From Solobacterium sp. (GTDB lineage Bacteria; Bacillota_I; Bacilli_A; Erysipelotrichales; Erysipelotrichaceae): a stretch of 64,000 nt of DNA. The translations under genes and the position numbers were made by a program. Positions within the stretch are counted from its first letter, which is position 1; every line of letters starts with the position of its first letter. This document shows positions 57,494 through 64,000 of the stretch, piece by piece. Below the pieces are notes generated by a model. It was not told the DNA's origin. It saw only the letters and a program-made list of their open reading frames with translations, and ran no database searches. The stretch covers positions 62,001 through 126,000 of the forward strand of contig JAFWEW010000035.1 in NCBI GenBank assembly GCA_017512725.1, written 5' to 3'.

Positions 57494-58092
57494 ATGTAGT
57501 CGCCGGATTCATTCTGCTCAAATCCGACCTTTTCCACATACTCAATATGCGCAGCTTCCTTACCCTTGTAAACCAGCTCTTTGATTCCCATCTCTTTCAG
57601 CTGTGAATACAGATACTGTCCGACGGAACAGTCGCGATAAGTCGGTGTCGAATAGTCGAGGAACAATTCCACCGTCGTTTCATCAAGATGTTTTCCCATC
57701 GTTATGCCAACCGTCTCACTGTCCAGGCAGATCATGTAAGCCACATCTGCTTCATTACGGCGCTCTTTGAATTCCGGAAAATAGGTATTAATGTCCGATT
57801 CATAATAGGAAAGCAGAAACTCCAGATACCGGTCATTCGTATTGACCTCGACCATATGATAGTTGTTTGTGGTATTTTTCAGCCGCAGCAGCTGATAAAT
57901 ATTGATGCCGACCAGAAACAGATTCATTAGTGCGGTCGGATAGGAGCGAATGATCAGTGCATAGATCATGAAGATGATACTGCCGATCGTATTGATTACC
58001 CGCAGGCGTACGACCGATGTCATCAGCATCGATATCACGACCAGAGCAGAGCCAAGATAACCGAACAGTTCGATCATAAGCTTTGTGTCCAT
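57481..58092 (-). CDS. YgjV-like membrane domain fused to a GNAT-like domain
   Basis: A 203-residue fusion. Residues 1-75 form three close membrane helices of the YgjV type (FGYLGSALVVISMLMTSVVRLRVINTIGSIIFMIYAL). Residues 80-203 resemble an N-acetyltransferase domain: VAYMICLDSETVGITMG, ELFLDYSTPTYRDCSVGQYLY and HIEYVEKVGFEQNESGDYIK. The usual acetyl-CoA P-loop (Q/RxxGxG/A) is not clear, so catalysis is uncertain. Substrate and role unknown. Confidence 0.75.
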   Translation of the reverse strand: MDTKLMIELFGYLGSALVVISMLMTSVVRLRVINTIGSIIFMIYALIIRSYPTALMNLFLVGINIYQLLRLKNTTNNYHMVEVNTNDRYLEFLLSYYESDINTYFPEFKERRNEADVAYMICLDSETVGITMGKHLDETTVELFLDYSTPTYRDCSVGQYLYSQLKEMGIKELVYKGKEAAHIEYVEKVGFEQNESGDYIKKL

Positions 58093-58142
58093 AAATGAAA
58101 AACCTCCAAATATTTCTCTTCTATCATTCTAAACTACCGACC

Positions 58143-58170
58143 AAAAAAGAAACGCATTTCTGCGTTTCTT
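58143..58170 (-). terminator. Terminator of glnS
   Basis: AAGAAACGCA (58147-58156) pairs perfectly with TGCGTTTCTT (58161-58170), with six T residues following on the minus strand. Confidence 0.85.
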
Positions 58171-58174
58171 CCAT

Positions 58175-59911
58175 TTATTTTTTGAAGCCGTCCCTCAGAA
58201 GAACACTGCGGTTGAAGACCAGATGGTCTGCAGAGCTGTCTTTGTTGTCGAGACAGAAGAAGCCGACCCGCATGAACTGGAACGTCGGCGCATTGGTGCC
58301 GGTGCGGTTCTCACGCTGATCAAACTCTTTTGCGACATCGACCATGGAACGCTCCACCTTACAGCCATTCAGAACGATCAGGCTTTCCGGATTCATTGCC
58401 TCAAGGAAATCTTTTCCCGGTGCATCCGGATTCGGATCGTTGAAGAGGTTCTCATACAGACGAACCTCGGCATCCACGCATGTCTCCGCATCCACCCAGT
58501 GGATGGTAGCACCCTTGACCTTTCGGCCGTCTGCAGGGTTGCCGCCGCGTGACTGCGGATCATACTCACAGAGCACTTCGACCACTTTGCCGTTTTCATC
58601 CTTTACACATCCGGTACAGGTTACGAGATACGTTCCTTTCAGGCGTACTTCATTACCCGGATACATCCGCTTATACTTCGGAATCGGTTCTTCGAGGAAG
58701 TCGTCTTCTTCAATCCAGAGGTTTCGGCTGAAGGTGATCGTATGTGTTCCCTGTTCGGGATCCAGAGGATTGTTCTCAACTTCAAATGTTTCAGACTGTC
58801 CTTCCGGATAGTTTGTGACGGTCAGCTTAACCGGATGAAGTACCGCCATGGTACGCTCTGCGGTTGTGTTGAGGTCATCACGCAGGCAGCGTTCCAGCTC
58901 GGCAAACTCGATCGTATTTGCACTCTTGGCAACACCGATCGAATCACAGAAGTTCCGGATCGATTTTGCGGTATAGCCTCTGCGGCGAAGACCACACAGT
59001 GTCGGCATCCGCGGATCATCCCAGCCGGATACATAATTTTCTTCAACCAGCTGGCGGAGCTTGCGCTTTGACATGACGGTATGATCGATTCCGAGGCGGG
59101 CAAACTCAATCTGACGCGGCCTGTAGTACGGAATGGAAACATTCGAAACCACCCAGTTATACAGCGGCCGGTGATCTTCAAACTCCAGGGAGCACAGGGA
59201 ATGCGTAATGCCCTCCAGTGCGTCCTGAATCGGATGCGCAAAGTCATACATCGGATAGATGCACCATTTGGTGCCCTGGCGGTGATGATTGATATGGCGG
59301 ATGCGGTAAATCACCGGATCACGCATATTGAAGTTTCCGCTTGCGAGATCGATTTTCGCACGCAGCGTCATCTTCCCTTCCTCGATTTCGCCGTTTTTCA
59401 TTTTCTCAAAGAGCGCGAGGTTTTCTTCAATCGGACGGTCACGGTAAGGGGAACGGGCAGGTGTCTGTGCATCACCGCGGTATTCCTTAAACTGCTCGGG
59501 GGTCAGCTCGCATACATATGCCAGACCCTTTCGGATCAGTTCTACCGCATATTCATAGTCCTTCTCAAAATAGTCCGAACCATAGTAGAAACGGTCACCC
59601 CAGTCAAATCCGAGCCAGTGGATATCCTGTTTGATCGCATCCACATATTCGGTATCTTCCTTTGCCGGATTCGTATCATCCATTCGCAGATTGCAGAGAC
59701 CGTTAAACTTTTCAGCCATTCCAAAATCGATACAGATGGCCTTGCAGTGACCGATATGAAGATATCCGTTGGGTTCCGGCGGGAATCTTGTATGTACGGT
59801 CTTCCCTTCAAACTGTCCGCCCGGGGCAATATCTTCCTCAATAAAGTTATAAATAAAGTTCCGATTCAGATTCACTTCTTCGGTTTCTTTTTCCATTGAT
59901 TTTTCTTCCAT
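58175..59911 (-). CDS. glnS: Glutaminyl-tRNA synthetase
   Basis: Charges tRNA-Gln directly. The 578-residue class I synthetase has [18 protein letters not shown] (HIGH motif, about residue 45) and [13 protein letters not shown] (KMSKS motif), with [19 protein letters not shown] of the GlnRS catalytic core. The C-terminal anticodon-binding barrels are complete to RNTDGVFFDN-like ends. The ATG at 59911 follows AGGGGA. Most Bacillota rely on GatCAB transamidation instead; a bacterial GlnRS here is a minority trait, often explained by transfer. Confidence 0.95.
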   Translation of the reverse strand: MEEKSMEKETEEVNLNRNFIYNFIEEDIAPGGQFEGKTVHTRFPPEPNGYLHIGHCKAICIDFGMAEKFNGLCNLRMDDTNPAKEDTEYVDAIKQDIHWLGFDWGDRFYYGSDYFEKDYEYAVELIRKGLAYVCELTPEQFKEYRGDAQTPARSPYRDRPIEENLALFEKMKNGEIEEGKMTLRAKIDLASGNFNMRDPVIYRIRHINHHRQGTKWCIYPMYDFAHPIQDALEGITHSLCSLEFEDHRPLYNWVVSNVSIPYYRPRQIEFARLGIDHTVMSKRKLRQLVEENYVSGWDDPRMPTLCGLRRRGYTAKSIRNFCDSIGVAKSANTIEFAELERCLRDDLNTTAERTMAVLHPVKLTVTNYPEGQSETFEVENNPLDPEQGTHTITFSRNLWIEEDDFLEEPIPKYKRMYPGNEVRLKGTYLVTCTGCVKDENGKVVEVLCEYDPQSRGGNPADGRKVKGATIHWVDAETCVDAEVRLYENLFNDPNPDAPGKDFLEAMNPESLIVLNGCKVERSMVDVAKEFDQRENRTGTNAPTFQFMRVGFFCLDNKDSSADHLVFNRSVLLRDGFKK

Positions 59912-60040
59912 ATACTTCCCCTTCAACCTGTTTCCATATCGCTGTTATCCCAGCTCAATCTTCCCTATTGTATTTGAACGGATGCACTTACGCAACCGCT
60001 CCCCTCCATGCGTCCGCCCTGTTTTTCGGGGATCCCGTTA

Positions 60041-61351
60041 TTACAGCTTTGTGATTTTCAGCATTCCCGGTACGGACATCTCACATGGAATGCCTGTACG
60101 GGCAAACGATGCCCAGATCCTGCGCATCGGCCGTCCTTTCGCTTTGATTTCTTCCGCGCTGAGCCCCATTGCCGGATCTCTGCCAGCCACGGCACTGCCT
60201 CCAAAGAGCGGCAGAAGATCGATCGTATGGCCGGCTCCGACGTATGCCTTGTTTTCTCTCCAGAAAAATGTATACAGCCAGACTTCTCCGCCTGAAAGCG
60301 CGTAATCTCTCGCAAACCGTTCCGTCGGTTTGATAAAGATCGAATCGCTCAGTTTCTTCATGATTTTCTCAATCGGTTTTTCGGTCAACGGGTGATGGTC
60401 AAGCACCGTGATCGGGCGGATCCTGCCGCCGTACACCGATACCTCCCGCTCTGCGCTGCCAATGAGCATCGGATGATCTGCCGCGATTTCTTCAAGACGC
60501 TGTTCGATTTCTTCCCTTTTCGGAAGCGGTGCAATGCCGAAATGCGGCGCAAAGACCATGTATTTCGGGTTTCCCTTTTCTTTTACATGCGCTAGTACCG
60601 AGGCTTCTGCTGCACGGATCGCTACAGGGTCCGCATCATCCGGGAGTGTCCGCAGTTCCTCGAGGATCCGCTGTTCCATCGCTTCCCGGTGATCCATCGT
60701 ACCGATCGGATCACTCTGCAGGATTGCCTTATGATACAGCTCCTCTGTTCCTTCGGACAGAAGGATGCACCGGACAAGATCCGCTCCTGCAGACTGACCG
60801 AAGATCGTGATGTTTTCAGGATCCCCGCCAAATGCCCGGATATTATTCCGGATCCATCTTAACCCTTCGATCGCATCATTCAGGCCATGATTGGAGAAAC
60901 CGCCATCTCTGGTTCTGCCAAACCCGAGAATCCCGAGCCGATAGTTGACCCCGACAAGGATCACATTCTGTTCCGCGGCCAGAAGTTCATAGTCATAGAT
61001 CTTACTGTCGCATCCGCCGTTCCGGTACCCGCCGCCGTGGTACCAAACCATGACCGGCATGCAGGTATCTTCCGTCTTTGGGATGGTGATGGAAAGATAC
61101 TGACAGCTTTCTTCCTGAGGTAAGGATTCGTACTCGATTCCGGTCAGATAGTTTTCCAGTCCGGAATTCCGCTGCACACAGAACGGAGAAGGAGCGATGC
61201 ATTCATGAACGCCTTCTTCATAGCAATACGGCACCGGTGCTTCAAACCGTTCCGAAACCGCATAGCGGATCCCGCGCAGGTGAAAACACGTCTCGGTTTC
61301 ATAGCCGGAAAAGGAACCAGCTTCACATTTCCATATCGGTTTGTTTTCCAT
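60041..61351 (-). CDS. Carboxylesterase type B
   Basis: A 436-residue alpha/beta hydrolase of the cholinesterase/carboxylesterase family. The oxyanion hole is MVWYHGGGYRNGG (105-112), and the nucleophile is Ser187 in ITIFGQSAGADL. ERFARDYALSG and LYTFFWRENKAYVGAGHTIDLLPLF near the C-terminus hold the catalytic His. It is somewhat short for the family (usually 490-540). It starts directly at the stop of the upstream sensor kinase gene, so the two are probably co-transcribed. Confidence 0.9.
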   Translation of the reverse strand: MENKPIWKCEAGSFSGYETETCFHLRGIRYAVSERFEAPVPYCYEEGVHECIAPSPFCVQRNSGLENYLTGIEYESLPQEESCQYLSITIPKTEDTCMPVMVWYHGGGYRNGGCDSKIYDYELLAAEQNVILVGVNYRLGILGFGRTRDGGFSNHGLNDAIEGLRWIRNNIRAFGGDPENITIFGQSAGADLVRCILLSEGTEELYHKAILQSDPIGTMDHREAMEQRILEELRTLPDDADPVAIRAAEASVLAHVKEKGNPKYMVFAPHFGIAPLPKREEIEQRLEEIAADHPMLIGSAEREVSVYGGRIRPITVLDHHPLTEKPIEKIMKKLSDSIFIKPTERFARDYALSGGEVWLYTFFWRENKAYVGAGHTIDLLPLFGGSAVAGRDPAMGLSAEEIKAKGRPMRRIWASFARTGIPCEMSVPGMLKITKL

Positions 61352-62653
61352 TCAGTCCTTTCGTATCTCCCGTTTTTCCGTATCGGATTCTCTGTTCGGA
61401 TCTTCTGCGGATGTTTTCCGGATCCGTACCGTCACAGCAGTCCCCTTTTCGGGTTCACTGTCAATCGTTACGGTGCCGCCGGCATTCTGGATCCGGGAAC
61501 GCACACTGACAAGACCAATATGCGTCCGATCTTCATCTACGATTTTGATTGTCTTCGGATCAAATCCATTTCCGTCATCACTGACACGGATCACATACGC
61601 GTCGTCTTCCTCATGCGTATGGATCGTAACCGTACCGCCTCCGGGTTTATGGCCGATGCCATGCTTGATCGCATTTTCCACCAGAAGCTGAATCGATAAT
61701 GCAGGAACATTAAAGTCCGTACAGTTGATATCCATTTTCACATTCAGGTCTTCACTGTAGCGCAGGCATTCAAGATACAGGTAATGCCGGATGTGTTCCA
61801 GTTCTTTCTTAAACGGGATCATTTCATCTTCGGTCAGGGAATCAATATTGCCGCGCAGGTAATCCGAGAATTCGGAGATTGCCTTCTGTGCTTCCTTCGG
61901 GTCTTTTTCACAGAGGTAATAAATCGTATTCAGGGAGTTATAAATAAAATGCGGCTTGATCTGAGTGAGCATCATTCTTGTTTTATTCACTTCATTTTCT
62001 CGCTGTTCCTCCTGGAGCCGGATCGACTGTTCCATATTGATCGCGGAGTGGAGCAGCAGCAGTGACACGGTCATCCCGACATGCTGGAGGCCGACAATTC
62101 CGGTAATGTTGCGCAGGATCATTCCAATCATGGGAATGATCAGATAAACGAGATAGAGCGTCGTATTTCTTCTGCCCAGTTCCTTCCGGTGTAAAAGAAT
62201 CAGAAGAATGATAAGTGTGGTAACGACCCAGCCGGGAATCTGTCCGGCCCAGAACAGTACCGGATCTTTGACGTCGAGAATATCTGTTGCCGGCAGGATC
62301 CATATGACCATCGAAACCAGAACAAAGATATGAATACAGACCCGGATGATCTGATCCCGTTTTGTGACATGCATGATGTTGTTCATCACCGTTTCCGTAA
62401 ACAGCAGTTCCACCATGTAAAACGAGATCGCAAGAAAAACGATATTCAGATTGGTCAGGAATGTACTGAACGAAACCAGATCCGTATAATACAGCGCACT
62501 GGTGATCAGGCTCAGGATATTAAACAGGATCATCAATGAAAAAATATCCTGGTTCCGTTTATTCCCATAACGGATCCGCAGATTGGAGAACAGCATAATG
62601 AGTGCCACCAATACCGCCAGAAAACTGATTGCGATAATACCTGTATTGCTCAT
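61352..62653 (-). CDS. LytS/YesM-type sensor histidine kinase
   Basis: A 433-residue kinase. Seven hydrophobic helices fill residues 1-215. The His_kinase (PF06580-type) segment contains the phospho-acceptor in TQIKPHFIYNSLNTI, and the ATPase part has SIQLLVENAIKHGIG and RVSDDGNGFDP, GTAVTVRI. No response regulator is within the window next to it; instead it leads straight into a carboxylesterase gene. Signal unknown. Confidence 0.9.
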   Translation of the reverse strand: MSNTGIIAISFLAVLVALIMLFSNLRIRYGNKRNQDIFSLMILFNILSLITSALYYTDLVSFSTFLTNLNIVFLAISFYMVELLFTETVMNNIMHVTKRDQIIRVCIHIFVLVSMVIWILPATDILDVKDPVLFWAGQIPGWVVTTLIILLILLHRKELGRRNTTLYLVYLIIPMIGMILRNITGIVGLQHVGMTVSLLLLHSAINMEQSIRLQEEQRENEVNKTRMMLTQIKPHFIYNSLNTIYYLCEKDPKEAQKAISEFSDYLRGNIDSLTEDEMIPFKKELEHIRHYLYLECLRYSEDLNVKMDINCTDFNVPALSIQLLVENAIKHGIGHKPGGGTVTIHTHEEDDAYVIRVSDDGNGFDPKTIKIVDEDRTHIGLVSVRSRIQNAGGTVTIDSEPEKGTAVTVRIRKTSAEDPNRESDTEKREIRKD

Positions 62654-62772
62654 ACTCTATAAAATACACCTTAATGATCCGGCTTCCCTCAAAACATCCG
62701 GTATGCCGGCAGAACATGCTGTGATGATATCCCGGAGAAACGTTTCTACACAGATCCGTTTCTGAAAGCTGT

Positions 62773-63321
62773 TCATTCTGCGTTCTGTTTTTCCCATTCT
62801 TCCTTCTCGATGCAGAAGACATAACCGTCTCTTGTCTCATGCATGAGCGGCACATCGACGCCTTCCGACTTCCACCGGAAACGCATGCCGCACTTTTCGA
62901 TTACCCGGCGTGATTTGAGGTTCCCTTCATAATGTCCGCACCAGACCCGGGTCATCCCGCAGTCTTCAAATGCGTGCCGAAGCAGTTCCTTAGCCGCTTC
63001 CGGCATGATTCCCTGACCCCAGTAGGGCTTCCCGAGCCAGTAGCCGAGTTCACACTCATCCGCCGATGAAACCATATCCGAATCTCCCAGCAGTTTCAGC
63101 TGGATTGTGCCAACCGGTTTTCCATCCGGTTTCAGCCGGATCGCATACAGTTCCTCTTTCGTATTGAAAAGCCGGATAATCTGCAGGCTTTCTTCCGCCG
63201 ACTGATGCGCAGGCCAGCCGGCTATCGGTCCGATTGCAGGATCCTTTGCATACTGAAACATCTCTTCTGCCTCCGATTCTTTCCAGGGGCTGAGAATCAG
63301 CCGTTTCGTTTCAAGTTCCAT
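62773..63321 (-). CDS. GNAT-family N-acetyltransferase (RimJ-like)
   Basis: A 182-residue acetyltransferase. METER-like start MELETKRLILSPWKESEAEEM is typical of RimJ/RimL relatives. The acetyl-CoA site is in CELGYWLGKPYWGQGIMPEAAKELLRHAF, and the C-terminal NLKSRRVIEKCGMRF is the motif B/C region. The start at 63321 is fixed by AAGGAG; the frame continues upstream without family similarity. Target molecule unknown. Confidence 0.9.
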   Translation of the reverse strand: MELETKRLILSPWKESEAEEMFQYAKDPAIGPIAGWPAHQSAEESLQIIRLFNTKEELYAIRLKPDGKPVGTIQLKLLGDSDMVSSADECELGYWLGKPYWGQGIMPEAAKELLRHAFEDCGMTRVWCGHYEGNLKSRRVIEKCGMRFRWKSEGVDVPLMHETRDGYVFCIEKEEWEKQNAE

Positions 63322-63369
63322 ATCAGCGCTCCTTTTTCTTTCATGGTACTCCATCGGTATATTGGACGC

Positions 63370-63405
63370 AAAAAATGGCATTCCGTTTTGAAATGCCATT
63401 CTGGT
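63370..63405 (-). terminator. Terminator after the flavoprotein gene
   Basis: ATGGCATT (63375-63382) pairs with AATGCCAT (63392-63399); on the minus strand the stem is followed by six T residues. It lies 25 bases past the flavoprotein stop. Confidence 0.8.
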
Positions 63406-63424
63406 ATAACTTATATCCTTAAGA

Positions 63425-64000
63425 TTACTTCGAAGCGTTTTCGCCCGCGATCCGGCCGAATACCACGAAATCCGCAACTGCATTTCCGCCGAGACGGTTG
63501 CCGCCGTGTACGCCGCCGGTAACTTCACCTGCCGCAAACAGGCCAGGGATAACGTTGCCTTTCGTGTCGATGACTTCCGCTTCCGTATTGATTTTGACGC
63601 CGCCCATCGTATGATGGATGCCCGGAGAGATCTTAACTGCATAATACGGAGGATTGGAGAGATCGGTCAGAAGCGCATCATAGCCTTCTCTTCCAAACTC
63701 TTCGTCGTTTTCCGCATCACACGCTGCTTTCCACTTATCCAGTGTCTCCTGCAGGGTTGCTTCGTCGACTTCCATCAGCTTTGCAAGATCCGCAACGGTA
63801 TCACACTGGATCATGTAACCCTTGTTTACATACTTGTCGATAACGGTGGATTCGGTCTTCATTGCCTGATCGGCGACCAGCCATGCATAGCTGTCCGGCT
63901 GTTCGTTGATATGAGCCGAAACGACGTCACGTGTCAGAATTTCATTGCAGAAACGCTTGCCTTCCTTGTTGATCAGAATCGCACCGTCTCCGCGCAGAGA
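63425..64000 (-). CDS. Fumarate reductase/flavocytochrome c-type flavoprotein (C-terminal part)
   Basis: The frame is open to the right edge of the window and encodes the last 191 residues. Conserved segments are LRGDGAILINKEGKRFCNE, ISPGIHHTMGGVKINTEAEV with the active-site His, and the FAD-binding end GLFAAGEVTGGVHGGNRLGGNAVADFVVFGRIAG. This is the flavoprotein fold of soluble fumarate/urocanate/methacrylate reductases. The N-terminus, which might carry an FMN-binding domain, is outside the window. Confidence 0.92.
   Translation of the reverse strand, partial: SLRGDGAILINKEGKRFCNEILTRDVVSAHINEQPDSYAWLVADQAMKTESTVIDKYVNKGYMIQCDTVADLAKLMEVDEATLQETLDKWKAACDAENDEEFGREGYDALLTDLSNPPYYAVKISPGIHHTMGGVKINTEAEVIDTKGNVIPGLFAAGEVTGGVHGGNRLGGNAVADFVVFGRIAGENASK

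Noticed and set aside
62773-63642. Longer 289-residue form of the GNAT protein
   Set aside because: The first 107 residues overlap the end of the upstream flavoprotein gene in another frame and have no family similarity; an AAGGAG box fixes the start at 63321.
1-64000. CRISPR array or cas genes
   Set aside because: No regularly spaced direct repeats were seen; the only tandem repeat is the carrier-domain duplication within a coding gene.

Overview
This 64 kb window looks like the chromosome of a fermentative, low-to-mid GC Bacillota, most plausibly of the Erysipelotrichia/Clostridia type. The clues are the rplM-truA-ecfT-ecfA2-ecfA1 block, strong AGGAGG-type ribosome binding sites, an Rnf complex, KtrAB potassium uptake, a GH25 lysozyme, a Nif11-leader RiPP locus, and a glutaminyl-tRNA synthetase. 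Genus-level placement is not possible from the sequence alone. No CRISPR array, prophage or intact insertion sequence is visible.

Layout. 1-6.9 kb: start of rplM behind a two-hairpin leader, truA, the ECF vitamin-transporter core, then a GntP permease with a metallo-hydrolase and a divergent TetR-type regulator. 7-15.3 kb: the aspartate-family amino acid block, asd-lysC-hom on the minus strand and thrC-thrB-ACT protein on the plus strand, sharing a 97-bp divergent promoter region, followed by small membrane proteins and a cyclophilin. 15.4-20.5 kb: a potassium operon (ktrB, ktrA, an unknown gene, kdpD-like, kdpE). 21-37 kb: an accessory region starting directly after tRNA-His. It holds an HTH peptide, a structured non-coding stretch, a GH25 lysozyme and a Cache-MscS fusion (each preceded by a copy of the same 62-bp hairpin element), an A-T-T-C NRPS-like protein with a MATE exporter, a probable tnpB/IS605 remnant, and a RiPP locus (Nif11-leader precursor, radical SAM maturase broken by two frameshifts, glycosyltransferase), followed by an erythromycin-esterase-like protein.

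37-48 kb: housekeeping genes (cysteine synthase, pyrR, PHP phosphatase, thrH, hydrolase, icd), then the rnfCDGEA-orf-rnfB operon. 48.4-50.5 kb: divergent apbE, whose product should attach FMN to RnfD and RnfG, and a voltage-gated type K+ channel. 50.5-64 kb: ferredoxin-type aldo/keto reductase, DegV, a repair peptidase, a GPH sugar transporter, a second metallo-hydrolase with an SGNH esterase, a DJ-1 family protein, a YgjV-GNAT fusion, glnS, a carboxylesterase with an orphan sensor kinase, a GNAT acetyltransferase and the C-terminus of a fumarate-reductase-like flavoprotein.

The most interesting parts are the RiPP/NRPS-like accessory region, the paired 62-bp hairpin elements, and an unusual Rnf operon. 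In that operon RnfB lacks its ferredoxin domain, a small Cys-rich membrane peptide sits between rnfA and rnfB, and RnfD carries an extra FMN-binding domain.
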